Made by a program: the position numbers and the translations under genes | Part shown: piece after piece, positions 9,736 to 19,523 of the stretch | Layout: each line of letters starts with the position of its first letter | Numbering within the stretch: the stretch's first letter is position 1 | Assembly (NCBI RefSeq): GCF_014397785.1 | Contig: NZ_VZQQ01000002.1 | Location: 62,001 to 126,000 of the forward strand | Source: Paraburkholderia podalyriae | Lineage (GTDB): Bacteria > Pseudomonadota > Gammaproteobacteria > Burkholderiales > Burkholderiaceae | Reading direction: 5' to 3' | Length of the DNA: 64,000 bases | Notes under the pieces: generated by a model | What the model was told of the DNA's origin: nothing | Database searches by the model: none | The model's input: only the letters and a program-made list of their open reading frames with translations

Positions 9736-10704
9736 TCACGCGGTCCGCTCGGACTGCAGATGAAAGCGAATCTGCGTGAGCGATTCGCATACCTGCCACA
9801 AACGCTGGGCGGTCAATTCATCCATGGCCTGCTTCGCGACACTCGCTTCGCCGATTCTGCGCCCGCGTGCCTCGAGGAAACCTTGCGGACCGTAATAGCC
9901 GCCGTCATCGACGTCGGGCGATGTCGCCGCGTAGAGCGTCGGCAGCGCGCCGGCGGATTCGCTGTTCAGCGCGACGCCGATAACCCGGCCAGCGAGGCTG
10001 CGAGCAGCACGTGACAGCGCGGAACGATCGCCGGAACGAAACAGATTGGTGTTCGCGACCCCGGGGTGGGCGGCTACAGACATGACTCGGGAATTCGCCG
10101 CGCGCAGTCGACGGTCGAGCTCAAAGGCGAACATCAAATTCGCCAGCTTCGACTGGCGATATGACTGCATCGGCGAATAATGCTTCTCCGACTGCAGATC
10201 GTCGAAATCAATTCTCCCCTGCTTGTGCGCGATGGAAGCAATCGTCACGATGCGCGGCCGGTCAGGCGATTCAGCCGCGGCAAGTTCAAGAGCGGGCATG
10301 AGCAGCGCCGTGAGTGCGTAATGGCCAAGCATATTGGTGCCGAACTGCAGCTCGAAGCCGTCGTTGGTCTCAAGACGTTTCGGCGGCGCCATGACGCCGG
10401 CATTGTTCACCAGAATATCAAGGCGACGTTGCTCCGCGAGTTCTTTCTGCGCGAACGAGCGGACGGACGCGAGGGAAGCGAGGTCGAGAATCGCCAGTTC
10501 CGCGTTTGCTCCGGGAACTTCGGCTTTCAGGCGGGCGAGAGCTTTTTCTGCGCGTCGTTTATCGCGGCATGCCAGGATGACCCGTGCCCCTTTGCGCATC
10601 AGCGTCAGCGCGGCGTGATAGCCGATACCGCTATTCGCTCCCGTGATGAGCACTCGCTTGCCGGTCTGCGGCGCAATGTCGTCGGTGGTCCACCGTGTGT
10701 GCAT
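9736..10704 (-). CDS. Short-chain dehydrogenase/reductase (retinol-dehydrogenase-like)
   Basis: An NAD(P)-dependent oxidoreductase of about 322 residues, long for an SDR, with an extended C-terminus. The Rossmann motif TGANSGIG is at residues 21-28; NNAG follows, and the active site has YRQSK. The layout resembles the retinol dehydrogenase and WW-domain oxidoreductase branch. The start at MHTRW (10704) was preferred over an upstream GTG at 10785 because homologues begin close to the TGxxxGIG motif. The substrate is not evident and there is no obvious operon partner. Confidence 0.82.
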   Translation of the reverse strand: MHTRWTTDDIAPQTGKRVLITGANSGIGYHAALTLMRKGARVILACRDKRRAEKALARLKAEVPGANAELAILDLASLASVRSFAQKELAEQRRLDILVNNAGVMAPPKRLETNDGFELQFGTNMLGHYALTALLMPALELAAAESPDRPRIVTIASIAHKQGRIDFDDLQSEKHYSPMQSYRQSKLANLMFAFELDRRLRAANSRVMSVAAHPGVANTNLFRSGDRSALSRAARSLAGRVIGVALNSESAGALPTLYAATSPDVDDGGYYGPQGFLEARGRRIGEASVAKQAMDELTAQRLWQVCESLTQIRFHLQSERTA

Positions 10705-11047
10705 GTTGGTCCGGGGTGGCGTGAAGATTGAATACGTGAGGTCGAGACTATCACGGCGGCGATCCGGGAGCGTATCCGGCGACAATCATGCCGCGAGCCG
10801 CCCAGCAGAGAGACTCGAGCCAACATCAATTGCTCTTCGCGTACTGCATCGATTGCTTTTGCTCGCCCAGTCAGTCTCGAGTGGACTGGAATGATCCCGG
10901 TTGTCATTATCGGAATTCGGTCGTTAACACGACATGGCTGCTGGATGACGTTTCAGTCATTTCGGAGCGGCCAATCGCGCGGCGCGCCCATGAAAGAGGC
11001 GCGCCACCTGGCAATTAGCCGTACAACGAACGAGCGGCCAGTTGCCG
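10705..11047. other. Intergenic region between the SDR and OxlT-like genes
   Basis: A 343-bp non-coding stretch. It should hold the SDR promoter. I see no convincing gene, RNA or strong hairpin in it; short open frames on both strands lack ribosome-binding sites. Confidence 0.5.
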
Positions 11048-12337
11048 TCAAACGCCGCGTGGTGCGGCAAGAAAACGGCGGCGCATCGGCTTGAGCACTG
11101 CAATCGCGAGCAATGCGGTAACGATGTCAAGCGTGATCGCCGCGCCGAACACCGGCAGCCAGCTACCCGCGTGCTGGTGCATCAACGCCGCCAGCGGGCC
11201 GCCGAGGATCGAGCCGATGCCCTGCGAAATGTAGAGCCAGCCATAGTTTTCCGTGGCATGCCGCGTGCCGAATGTGTCGGTCAGCGTCGCCGGGAACAGC
11301 GAGAAGATTTCGCCCCAGCCGAAGAACACCACGCCCGAGAGCAACACGAACAGCACCGCGTTATCGCGCGTGAACAGCCACAGCGCCATCGCGACGCCTT
11401 CCAGGGCGAACGCGAAGAACATCGTGTTTTCGCGGCCGACTCTGTCGGACACCCAGCCGAACAGCGGCCGCGTGAGTCCGTTCGTGAAGCGGTCGATCGT
11501 CAACGCAAGCGGAAGCGCCGCCATGCCGAACACGAGCACTTTGGTCACGCCGAAATCGGCGGCGAAGGTGGCCATTTGCGACGTGACCATTAGACCGGAG
11601 GTCGACATCATCGTCATCATGGCGAACATCAGCCAGAAGATCGGCGTCCTGAGCGTCTGTGACGGGCGCAGATTCGCCACCGGCGAACCGGCCTCATTCA
11701 CATTCGCGCCGGCGGCATCATGCGCGGGCGGCACACGCAAGCCCTGCGATGCGAGCAGCCCTACCACCGCGAACGCGATGCCGAACATCCACAGCGTCGC
11801 GTCGACACCGCGCGCCTGCAACGACGCCGCGATCGGAAACGTCGTGACGATCGCGCCCATGCCATAGCCGGCGGCGACGGCGCCCGCCGCGAAGCCGCGC
11901 TGCGCGGGGAACCAGCGCACCATCAGCCCGACAACGCCGACATACACGATGCCCGTGCCAAGGCCGCCGATCACGCCATAGGTCAGATAGAGCATCGGCG
12001 CACTCTGGACCTGCGATGCGAACACCCAGCTCAGGCCGGACATCGCCGTGCCGACCGAAATCAGCGCGCGCGGACCGAAGCGGTCGATCAGCTTGCCTTG
12101 AAACGGCGAAAAGAACGTCTGCAAAATGATCAGCAGCGAGAATGTCACCTGCAGTTCAGGCAATGCGATGCCCAGTTTCGCGGCGAGCGGTTTGGTCATC
12201 AACGTCCAGACGTATTGCGGACTCGAGATCGCCATCATGCAGACGAGACCCAGCCCAAGTTGAATCCAGCGGGTATGCGTGGCGAGCGTCGAGACATTCT
12301 CGATGTGCGGCGACATCGGTTGCAAGCGTGTACTCAT
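11048..12337 (-). CDS. MFS transporter, oxalate/formate antiporter (OFA) family
   Basis: A 12-helix carrier of about 429 residues. The region from IQLGLGLVCMMAISSPQYVW through FFSPFQGKLIDRFGPRALIS is characteristic of OxlT-like OFA proteins, and the TM4-5 region has GVVGLMVRWFPAQRGFAAG. The start at 12337 has CGGAG six bases upstream. It follows the gamma-glutamyltransferase gene on the same strand after 110 bases. OFA members carry small carboxylates, so it could import or exchange a product of the neighbouring enzymes. The true substrate cannot be deduced. Confidence 0.85.
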   Translation of the reverse strand: MSTRLQPMSPHIENVSTLATHTRWIQLGLGLVCMMAISSPQYVWTLMTKPLAAKLGIALPELQVTFSLLIILQTFFSPFQGKLIDRFGPRALISVGTAMSGLSWVFASQVQSAPMLYLTYGVIGGLGTGIVYVGVVGLMVRWFPAQRGFAAGAVAAGYGMGAIVTTFPIAASLQARGVDATLWMFGIAFAVVGLLASQGLRVPPAHDAAGANVNEAGSPVANLRPSQTLRTPIFWLMFAMMTMMSTSGLMVTSQMATFAADFGVTKVLVFGMAALPLALTIDRFTNGLTRPLFGWVSDRVGRENTMFFAFALEGVAMALWLFTRDNAVLFVLLSGVVFFGWGEIFSLFPATLTDTFGTRHATENYGWLYISQGIGSILGGPLAALMHQHAGSWLPVFGAAITLDIVTALLAIAVLKPMRRRFLAAPRGV

Positions 12338-12447
12338 GGTGTTCTCCGATTCCTGAGCGCATGCCAGCCGGCATGCGCGAGACGTGCGCAGTCCTCCGGG
12401 CCTGAACGGCCGGAACTGCAAGTCGTTTGGGTAAAAGCGCGCGGTGT

Positions 12448-14058
12448 CTACCAGCCCGCAGCGACTCCGTCACTGCGCGGATCGTAGCCCGCTTCGATTA
12501 ATCCATCAGGATGCCGGACGATTGCGCCGGCATGCCCCATCGCTTCGTCGTAAGGCGCCATCATCTCGACCTCGTGCCCGAACGCGCTGAGCGCGGCCGC
12601 CGTGTGCGCGGCGAAGCGTGGTTCGAGCTTGAGCGTGTCGGTCGATTGGCCCCATGTACGGCCGAGCAGCCAGCGAGGCGCGTCGATCGCCGCCTGCGGA
12701 TTCCAGCCGAAATTCGCGATGCGTGAAAACACGGCGCTTTGCGATTGGGGTTGTCCGTCTCCGCCCATGTTGCCGTACACCATCGTGCGGCCGTCGGCAA
12801 AGCGCGCCAGCGCCGGATTGAGTGTATGAAATGGTCTGCGCCGCGGCATCAGCGGATTGAGCGCGTGCTCGTCGAGCGAAAAACTGCAGCCGCGGTTCTG
12901 CCAGTTGATGCCGGAGCCCGGCAGGACGATGCCGCTGCCGAACTCGTGATAAATGCTCTGGATGAAGCTGACCGCCACCCCCTCGCTATCCGTCACGCCT
13001 AGCCATACGGTGTCGCCCGGTCCGCGACCGGCCGGCCAGGGCGCGGCTCGCGTCGGCGCGACGCGCGCGGCCATCGCGTCGAGCGCGGCCGGTTCGAGCA
13101 GCGTGGCGGGATCGACCGTCATGTGATCGGGATCGGTGACGTGCGCGTCGCGAATCGCGAAAGCCAGCTTGGTTGCCTCGACGCACGCGTGGACGAACTC
13201 GGGCCCGAGCGGGTCCATGTCTTTCGTCAGCACGCGGTCGAGAATGCCGAGAATGAGCAGCGACACGAGACCCTGTGTCGGCGGCGGCATGTTGTAGATC
13301 GTGCCGAGCGAGTGCTGCAGTGCGAGCGGCTTGCGTAAGCGCGCCTCGTGCCGTTCGAGATCGGCAAGCGCAAGCAGCGAGCCGGCGGACTGAAGATCGC
13401 TCGCGATGCTGCGCGCGAGATCGCCGCGATAGAAGTCGTCGAGACCTGCTTCGGCGAGGCGCTCCAAGGTTGCGGCGAGACGTGGCGCGACGAAGCGCTC
13501 GCCCGCTGCCGGCGCGCGGCCGTCATGCAGAAAGGTGTCCGCGAAACCGGCGATCGCGCTCAGTTCGGCGCGCCGGCTGTCGACACATTGAGCCTGGCTG
13601 CGCGTGACCGGCACGCCGGACTTCGCATAGTGAATGGCGTCTTCGAGAAGACGCTTGACGGGCAGCTTGCCGCCGAGCGCGTCCCTCGACCAGCGGTGTG
13701 CGAGCTGCCACCCGGACACGGTGCCCGCGACAGTGTTCGCGGCCAGCGGGCCGCGCGTCGGAATCGTCGTATATCCGCGGGAGCGGTATGCGTCGATCGT
13801 CGCAGCGAGCGCGGCCGCGCCGCAGGCCTCGATGCCCACCGGCTCCGCGCCGGGGCGCGAGATGAGCCAGAAGCCGTCGCCGCCAATGCTGTTCATATGC
13901 GGATAGACGACTGCGATTGTCGCGGCAGCGGCAATCATGGCTTCGACGGCGTTGCCGCCGTCCCGCAGGATGGCCAACGCGCTCTGCGCCGCGAGTGCGT
14001 TAGGCGCGACGGCCATACCGCGCGCGCCGCGCGTGGGATTCAAAAAACTAGATGACAT
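12448..14058 (-). CDS. Gamma-glutamyltransferase family protein
   Basis: An Ntn-hydrolase of 536 residues made as a proenzyme that cleaves itself before a catalytic threonine, here probably Thr350 in GDTVWLGVTD. Downstream conserved segments are SIYHEFGSGIVLPGSGINWQ and a small-subunit motif similar to NPALARFADGRTMVYGNMGGDG. There is no signal peptide, so it is probably the cytoplasmic, YwrD-like branch and not a periplasmic glutathione-degrading enzyme. It lies between a GntR regulator and an OFA carrier. The substrate is probably a gamma-glutamyl or N-acyl amino compound; this is inference. Confidence 0.85.
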   Translation of the reverse strand: MSSSFLNPTRGARGMAVAPNALAAQSALAILRDGGNAVEAMIAAAATIAVVYPHMNSIGGDGFWLISRPGAEPVGIEACGAAALAATIDAYRSRGYTTIPTRGPLAANTVAGTVSGWQLAHRWSRDALGGKLPVKRLLEDAIHYAKSGVPVTRSQAQCVDSRRAELSAIAGFADTFLHDGRAPAAGERFVAPRLAATLERLAEAGLDDFYRGDLARSIASDLQSAGSLLALADLERHEARLRKPLALQHSLGTIYNMPPPTQGLVSLLILGILDRVLTKDMDPLGPEFVHACVEATKLAFAIRDAHVTDPDHMTVDPATLLEPAALDAMAARVAPTRAAPWPAGRGPGDTVWLGVTDSEGVAVSFIQSIYHEFGSGIVLPGSGINWQNRGCSFSLDEHALNPLMPRRRPFHTLNPALARFADGRTMVYGNMGGDGQPQSQSAVFSRIANFGWNPQAAIDAPRWLLGRTWGQSTDTLKLEPRFAAHTAAALSAFGHEVEMMAPYDEAMGHAGAIVRHPDGLIEAGYDPRSDGVAAGW

Positions 14059-14077
14059 ATTTGACGGGGCTTTTGCT

Positions 14078-14085
14078 TGTATACA
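14078..14085. promoter_or_regulatory. Candidate GntR/FCD operator TGTATACA
   Basis: A perfect 8-bp palindrome inside TTGTATACATA, twenty bases before the gamma-glutamyltransferase start. The FCD branch of GntR regulators typically binds TNGTNNNACNA-like palindromes, and such a regulator is encoded immediately upstream. I infer repression of the downstream enzyme and carrier genes by that regulator. Confidence 0.5.
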
Positions 14086-14183
14086 TACCCGTCACTTATG
14101 CGAGAAGCATGCCAGCACGCGAGCCGACGGTTCATGCGCGCCAGAGCAGGGTTTTGCGCGACTCGGTGCTCACGGCGATGCCG

Positions 14184-14930
14184 CTACTTGGTGCCGCGCA
14201 ACCTGGGTGGTGCATAAGGGATCGCATTCGGCCCCATTGCAGTGCGTGCGCGTTGCAGGCGCTCCTCCGTCAAGGTGCGCACTTCAGCGCGGCTACCCTC
14301 GATATGGCGTGCGATCAACGCAACGCTACGATCCGTTTCGCGACCACGGATCGCATCGAGGATCGCCACATGTTCGTCGTAGGTTTCGTCGATGCAGTCG
14401 CCATACACGAGATCGAGCCGCCGCACGACCCGGATGCGATCGGTGACGCGCTGCATCGCATTGGCCAGCTCGGCGTTATCGGCCGCCTGCACGAGGGCGT
14501 GATGAAATGCTTCGTCGAGCGCGACCATCTCGCGGCCGTCACGCCGACGCTGAGCAGGTGGAATCTTCCAGATTTGTTCGAGCTGACCGAGCGTTCGTGC
14601 GACGCGTTCGCAGAGCTCTCCTTCGGCACCCGCAAGCTTCGCGACCGCAAAGGTTTCGATCAGCTTGCGCATTTCGTAGAGGTCTTCGAAGCGCTTGAAA
14701 TCGACCGGCACGACTTCCCAGCCGCCGCGCACATAACCGCGCATCAGGCCGTCGCTCTGCAGGCGCTGCAAGGCCTCGCGCGCGGGCGTGCGGGACACGC
14801 CGAAGCGCTCGGCGATGCTGCCTTCGGTCACGCGGTCGCCGGGCAGCAGGCGCATATCGAAGATATCCTCGCGTACGCTGACATAGACATGATCAGCCCG
14901 CGAAGGGGAAATGCCGGTGATGTCGTTCAC
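14184..14930 (-). CDS. GntR family transcriptional regulator, FCD (FadR/VanR) type
   Basis: A 248-residue DNA-binding protein. The N-terminal winged helix includes ERFGVSRTPAREALQRLQSDGL, the standard GntR recognition segment, and the all-helical FCD effector domain has the usual acidic and histidine residues (DEAFHHALV and DEHVAILDAI). The start is GTG at 14930. It is encoded 125 bases before the gamma-glutamyltransferase gene on the same strand, and the palindrome at 14078 lies in that gap. Effectors of this class are usually small carboxylates, matching the OFA carrier. Confidence 0.88.
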   Translation of the reverse strand: MNDITGISPSRADHVYVSVREDIFDMRLLPGDRVTEGSIAERFGVSRTPAREALQRLQSDGLMRGYVRGGWEVVPVDFKRFEDLYEMRKLIETFAVAKLAGAEGELCERVARTLGQLEQIWKIPPAQRRRDGREMVALDEAFHHALVQAADNAELANAMQRVTDRIRVVRRLDLVYGDCIDETYDEHVAILDAIRGRETDRSVALIARHIEGSRAEVRTLTEERLQRARTAMGPNAIPYAPPRLRGTK

Positions 14931-15028
14931 GCTTGGAACCTGAGTTGGCTAGTGTCGGGGCTGAGATTATTGTCCGACCCCAACGCGCCGTGTCAACACG
15001 CAATGAAAAAACCGGCATCGCGCGGACA

Positions 15029-16036
15029 TCAGCCTCGAGCGAAATACGCCTTTACAGCCGACAGAAATGTATCGATGTCCGCGCGCGAGACGTCCTTATG
15101 TGTCGCAAAACGCGACGCGTACAGCATCTGCGTGAGAATGCCCCGTTCCTTGAGCCACGCTTCGAGCGGAGCGCAATGTTCCTGCGGAAACTGCGCGAAC
15201 ACCATGTTGGTCGCGTGTGACTGCACCGTCACCTGATCGATCTGCGCGAGACCGTCGGCAAGAAGCTGGGCGTTGGCGTGATCGTCCGCGAGCCGCTCGA
15301 CGTTGTGATCCAGCGCGTACAGACACGCCGCCGCCAGCACGCCCGATTGCCGCATGCCGCCGCCGAGCACTTTGCGCCAGCGATGCGCGGCGCCGATCAG
15401 CGCCTGGCTGCCGAGCAGCACCGAGCCGACCGGCGCGCCCAGTCCTTTGGAGAAGCAGATCGACACCGAATCGAAGGGCGCGCACAGCGCCGCCAGCGAT
15501 TGGCCCGAAGCCACCGCGGCGTTGAACACGCGTGCCCCGTCGAGGTGCGTCGCAAGCCCGCGCTGACGAACCAATTCAACCGCACGCGCCACATAGTCCG
15601 CGGGCAGCACTTTGCCTCCAATCGTGTTCTCTAGCGCGAACAGACGCGTGCGTGCGAAATGATCATCGATCGGCTTGATGGCGGCCGCAACCTTATCGAG
15701 CGGCAAGGTGCCGTCCACGGCATTTTCCAGCGGCTGCGGCTGAATGCTGCCGAGCACCGCCGCGCCGCCGCCTTCGTATTTATAGGTGTGCGCCAGTTGG
15801 CCGACGATGTATTCGTCGCCACGCGCGCAATGCGCCATCAAGGCCGCAAGATTGCATTGCGTTCCAGTCGGAAAGAACAGGCCGGCTTCCTTGCCGGCGC
15901 GTTCGGCGAGCACGGCCTGCAGACGCAGGACAGTCGGATCGTCGCCCCACACATCGTCGCCCAGCTCGGCGGTTGACATCGCGGCGAGCATCGGCTGGTC
16001 CGGACGGGTCACGGTATCGCTGCGCAAATCGATCAT
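15029..16036 (-). CDS. ltaE: Low-specificity L-threonine aldolase
   Basis: A PLP enzyme cleaving L-threonine or allo-threonine to glycine and acetaldehyde. The 335-residue product begins MIDLRSDTVTRP, a near-universal start for the family. GDDVWGDDPTV and HLDGARVFNAA follow, and the Schiff-base lysine is Lys197 in ICFSKGLGAPVGS. GGAG lies six bases before the ATG. It is upstream of, and on the same strand as, the GntR gene; the 98-bp gap leaves co-transcription open. Confidence 0.92.
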   Translation of the reverse strand: MIDLRSDTVTRPDQPMLAAMSTAELGDDVWGDDPTVLRLQAVLAERAGKEAGLFFPTGTQCNLAALMAHCARGDEYIVGQLAHTYKYEGGGAAVLGSIQPQPLENAVDGTLPLDKVAAAIKPIDDHFARTRLFALENTIGGKVLPADYVARAVELVRQRGLATHLDGARVFNAAVASGQSLAALCAPFDSVSICFSKGLGAPVGSVLLGSQALIGAAHRWRKVLGGGMRQSGVLAAACLYALDHNVERLADDHANAQLLADGLAQIDQVTVQSHATNMVFAQFPQEHCAPLEAWLKERGILTQMLYASRFATHKDVSRADIDTFLSAVKAYFARG

Positions 16037-16123
16037 GTGCTGCTCCTCAGAGTGGCGGGCGCATCGCGCCTGCAGCGCGGACGACCTGGATTGAATTGAA
16101 AATCGTGCTATGCAGCCCTGCGC

Positions 16124-17785
16124 TCACGAGTAGCTGCTGGTGAGCGAAAGCGCCGGGTTGCGCGCAGTTGCATCGCGCTGCTGTGGGCCCGCCGATTTCA
16201 GCTCCGGATCGCGTTCGACGTCGACGGAAAAGAGATTGACCGCGCCAAGCAGAGTCTGCGCTTGCCTGTTCAAAGCGTCCGCGGCAGCACCCGATTGCTG
16301 GACCAGCGCAACATTCTGTTGCGTGCCATGCTCCAGGCTCGCGATCATCTCCCGGACTTCGCCGATATGAAGCGTCTGTTGCTGACACGCGTCGTGGATT
16401 TCGCTCATGATGCCCGTGACGCGCGCCGACGAATCAACGACCGCGGAGATGGTCGAGCCCGCGTCATCGACCTGGGTGGCGCCGTCTTTCACGCGAGCGT
16501 CGCTCGCCACGATCAGTTGCCGGACCTCCTTCGCCGCTTCTGCGCTACGTTGCGCGAGCAGCCTGACCTCGCCGGCCACCACGGCAAAACCGCGTCCCTG
16601 GCTACCGGCACGCGCGGCCTCGACCGCCGCATTCAGCGCGAGGATGTTGGTCTGGAACGCGATCCCGTCGATGACCGAGATGATCTCCGCGATGCGCGCC
16701 GACGACGCTCTTATCCCATGCATCGTCTCCACCACCCGGCCGACCGCCATGCCGCCTTGCCCAGCCGTTTCCGAGGCGTGCCTGGCAAGCTCGTCCGCGT
16801 GTCCCGCGTTCGCCGTGTTGGTGGCCACGCTAGCATCGAACTCCTTGAGCGCGCCGGTGGCCTGCTCGAGCGCGCTGGCCTGGAGCTCGGTGCGCGCGCC
16901 AAGATCGGCATTGCCGGCGGCAATCGCGTGGCTCATGCCGGCGACTGCATCGGCGCCAACGCGCACCTGTCCCACGATGTCCGCGAGCGCTTCTCTCATC
17001 CGCACCACAGTCGCCATCACGCTACCCGTATCGCCGGTGCGCAACCCGGCGCGCTGGGAAAGATCGCCGCGCCGGATCGCATCGGCGAACGCGATCAGCT
17101 CACGCGGCTCCGCGCCGAGCGAGCGGCCGATGTTGCGCACGACAAGCACCGCAACGCCAACACCGATCACGCACGCAAGTCCGGTTAGCGCAAGCATCAT
17201 CCAGCGGAAATCGACGCTTATCTGACGTGCTTCGGCACCGCCCTGCCGGTTCAGCACTTCCTGAAAGTCGATCAACTGGTTGATTGCCGCGAGCCACTCG
17301 ACCAGCGCGGGGCGCGCTTGCTGGAGCAGCAGGGTGCGCGCCCCTTCGGTGTCGCCGGAGGTTTGCCGTGCAATCACCTCGTCGATAAACGGCGTGGCCT
17401 TGTTGCCCGCATCGATCACGCGCGAATAGATAACGCGCTCGGCTGGGCTGATGTCGGTGCGCTGCGCGTAGACGGCGGCAAGCGGCTTTGCCGCCTCGTC
17501 ATAATCCGCCGCGAGTTGCCGGATATGCGCGACGACGGCCGGCAGCTCATCATGCGATACGAGAGTGACATCGCGCACGGCGATTGACCGGTCATGGACG
17601 CTACCGCGAAAGTTGATGGCGTACCGTTCTTTGACGCCGTTCACGTCGATGATCTGATCGAGTCGTTGCCGCACCGACTCGACGCGCGTGATGGCGATGA
17701 CCGTCAGCGCAACGAGAGCGACGAGGACAATGCCGAAGCCGGCAACCAACTGGGTGTGGACACGCAAACCCGCCGTAGTCCTCAT
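16124..17785 (-). CDS. Methyl-accepting chemotaxis protein (Tar-like, 4HB sensor)
   Basis: A chemoreceptor of 553 residues. TM1 is near residues 12-33, followed by a four-helix-bundle periplasmic sensor, TM2 near 196-218, HAMP, and a long cytoplasmic signalling coiled coil. The hairpin tip [24 protein letters not shown] is diagnostic and binds CheA/CheW. The C-terminus is a short unstructured tail without the NWETF pentapeptide for CheR docking. The ligand is not predictable and there is no adjacent flagellar or che gene. Confidence 0.93.
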   Translation of the reverse strand: MRTTAGLRVHTQLVAGFGIVLVALVALTVIAITRVESVRQRLDQIIDVNGVKERYAINFRGSVHDRSIAVRDVTLVSHDELPAVVAHIRQLAADYDEAAKPLAAVYAQRTDISPAERVIYSRVIDAGNKATPFIDEVIARQTSGDTEGARTLLLQQARPALVEWLAAINQLIDFQEVLNRQGGAEARQISVDFRWMMLALTGLACVIGVGVAVLVVRNIGRSLGAEPRELIAFADAIRRGDLSQRAGLRTGDTGSVMATVVRMREALADIVGQVRVGADAVAGMSHAIAAGNADLGARTELQASALEQATGALKEFDASVATNTANAGHADELARHASETAGQGGMAVGRVVETMHGIRASSARIAEIISVIDGIAFQTNILALNAAVEAARAGSQGRGFAVVAGEVRLLAQRSAEAAKEVRQLIVASDARVKDGATQVDDAGSTISAVVDSSARVTGIMSEIHDACQQQTLHIGEVREMIASLEHGTQQNVALVQQSGAAADALNRQAQTLLGAVNLFSVDVERDPELKSAGPQQRDATARNPALSLTSSYS

Positions 17786-18183
17786 GGATTCACCTTTTTC
17801 GTCAGAGATGCATTATTTGTTGCGCGTGTCTCGGCTGTTTCAAAGACGGCGGCCGCGGACAGCGCGCAATGACTCGCGGCCTGACATATCGACCGAAACG
17901 CCACCAGGATGCGCGATGGCATTGTGCCGAGGCGCAGGCCGTTCGGGAAATTGGTTTGCCTCATGGCGACGATTGCGAACAGTTATGACGCAGCCGCCAT
18001 GCGCAAGCCAAACACAGCTCGAACGGGAGACGGCGCGGACACAATGAGCAACCCTAGAGCGCCTGCGCGGCAATACGCCCAATTTCTCAGGATTATATCG
18101 TCGCTTGACGATTTGCGCTGAAGACGACGCAGACGGTCGCAGCGATAACACCGGCGAACCGCCCTGCGCCGACTCGCAATGCG
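17786..18183. other. Intergenic region upstream of the chemoreceptor gene
   Basis: A 398-bp stretch between the TetR gene stop and the chemoreceptor start. The chemoreceptor promoter should be here, though no clear sigma-28 motif was found. It holds one near-palindrome related to the TetR-linked operators (18098-18111). No gene with a plausible ribosome-binding site was seen. Confidence 0.5.
18098..18111. promoter_or_regulatory. Weak member of the TCRTCA-N2-TGACGA operator set
   Basis: TCGTCGCTTGACGA matches the two-fold consensus at all but one arm position. The following ATTTGCG also resembles the ATTTACG that follows the site at 18908. It lies just beyond the 3' end of the TetR gene, far from any start, so its function is uncertain. 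Confidence 0.35.
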
Positions 18184-18876
18184 TTATAGCGCAGGCAGCA
18201 GGCTCGGCAGGCTCGTCAGGAAGGCGCGCACGTGCATGGCAATCACCGCTTCGGCGGGCGTGCTGTTTTCGTTCGAATAGATGCGGCGGCGAATCGCCAG
18301 ATGAGACACGGCGCCATGCAACAGCCAACCCACTTCGCCCAGTTGGGCCGGGTCGACAGGCATGCGTAGACCCAGTTCATGCGCGGTCTCAGTGACGATG
18401 ATTTCGAGCGCATGGCTGACGATCGCGTTCGTATAGGCCGGCGCCGTGTGCAGGCCCTCGAGCGACGAGTAAAGGAAAAGCCTCAGCCAGCGGCGCGTCA
18501 GGAGTGTGTCATAGTATTCTCGATAAAAGCGGTTGAGTCGGCTTTCAATCGGCACACTTCGGTCTTGCAACTGAACAAACCAGATTGCGTCGAAGATTCC
18601 GACGACTTCCCGCTTGTAGACTTCGTCAATCAAAGCGGCCTTGCTCGGGAACAGGCTATATAACAAGCGTTGCGACACGCCGCAGGCTTCCGCGATGGCG
18701 CGGGTCTGCGCGCCCAGACCATGCTCCGCGAAATACTCCGCGGCCTTCTCCAGCACGCGCGCCTGACGCTCCGCGCGCGGCAAACGCTGCGGCGCTTTTT
18801 TCATCGGCCGCTTGAGCGCGACGCGCTCGGCGCCGGTTCCACGGTTCGGCTTCTCGATAGTCCCTTTGTTCTTCAT
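18184..18876 (-). CDS. TetR/AcrR family transcriptional regulator
   Basis: A repressor-type regulator of about 230 residues. A basic leader is followed by a helix-turn-helix (TRAIAEACGVSQRLLYSLFP) and a helical ligand domain. The start at 18876 follows GGGAG closely; a later ATG at 18804 is possible. The promoter region carries the palindrome TCATCAAATGACGA, also found before the decayed cox operon and the MFS genes 11 kb away, which suggests autoregulation and control of that locus. The ligand is unknown. Confidence 0.88.
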   Translation of the reverse strand: MKNKGTIEKPNRGTGAERVALKRPMKKAPQRLPRAERQARVLEKAAEYFAEHGLGAQTRAIAEACGVSQRLLYSLFPSKAALIDEVYKREVVGIFDAIWFVQLQDRSVPIESRLNRFYREYYDTLLTRRWLRLFLYSSLEGLHTAPAYTNAIVSHALEIIVTETAHELGLRMPVDPAQLGEVGWLLHGAVSHLAIRRRIYSNENSTPAEAVIAMHVRAFLTSLPSLLPAL

Positions 18877-18907
18877 AACTCCCTGCGCTGTCGGATTATC
18901 GCTGATG

Positions 18908-18921
18908 TCATCAAATGACGA
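18908..18921. promoter_or_regulatory. Operator-like palindrome upstream of the TetR gene
   Basis: TCATCAAATGACGA lies 31 bases before the TetR start. About 30 flanking bases are also shared with the site at 29960: both continue GA-Y-TTACG-K-TTTGATA on the plus strand. On the minus strand the shared block points to the TetR gene here and to the cox remnant there, so it may include promoter elements as well as an operator. Confidence 0.55.
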
Positions 18922-19000
18922 TTTACGTTTTGATAAAAGTATACACCCGGGCGTGGGCGGCAGTCCCGCTGCCAATGGCGGGCCGCCAGGAACGCTCTCT

Positions 19001-19309
19001 TTAGCAAGCCTGAAGCACGTTGATGACGCGGCTCACGAGCAACGGGCGCGTATTGCGTCCATATTCGGCCATATGCGTCGAGGCCCCATGCGCCCTCAAC
19101 GCTTCAGCGCTCTGCCAGCGCTCGATGACAGCGAACGTATCTTTGCCGAGCGGTGTCTGAGGCGTCCCGAACTCCGGTACGTCGATGACGGCCTCGTAGC
19201 TGATGCACCCCTCTTCGGCCAACACCGCTGGACGGTTCTGGTTGAAAAGTGCCAACACGGCTTCGCGTTGACCGGGCTGGGCGGTGATTGTGGCAATGAC
19301 ATGGATCAT
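19001..19309 (-). CDS. Putative quinol monooxygenase, ABM superfamily
   Basis: A 102-residue protein with the dimeric alpha-beta-barrel fold typical of YgiN-like enzymes. It begins IHVIATITAQPGQREAVLAL, has GCISYEAVID in the middle, and the FAVIERWQSAEALRAH segment with the conserved W and H. The start at 19309 has AAAGGAG about ten bases upstream; an earlier start at 19351 is less likely. It lies upstream of the TetR gene on the same strand. Reported roles range from quinol oxidation to ring-cleavage support; none is certain here. Confidence 0.8.
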   Translation of the reverse strand: MIHVIATITAQPGQREAVLALFNQNRPAVLAEEGCISYEAVIDVPEFGTPQTPLGKDTFAVIERWQSAEALRAHGASTHMAEYGRNTRPLLVSRVINVLQAC

Positions 19310-19523
19310 CTGGGTATTTCTCCTTTCCTGTTTTGGCGCCGATCGCCGCATGCGCTCCTGCCTATCTGAACATGACAGCGGCGTAATGCAGAGGTCAGCC
19401 TCGCGTCACGCCATCTGCGGACAATACAGGTTTACTCCCCCTTGCAGCGGTGGCGCGGCGACACCCGAGGCTCCGTTCATCGCGTGTGAAGCTGACTATA
19501 TTTAACTTTACAGGTAATTCACC

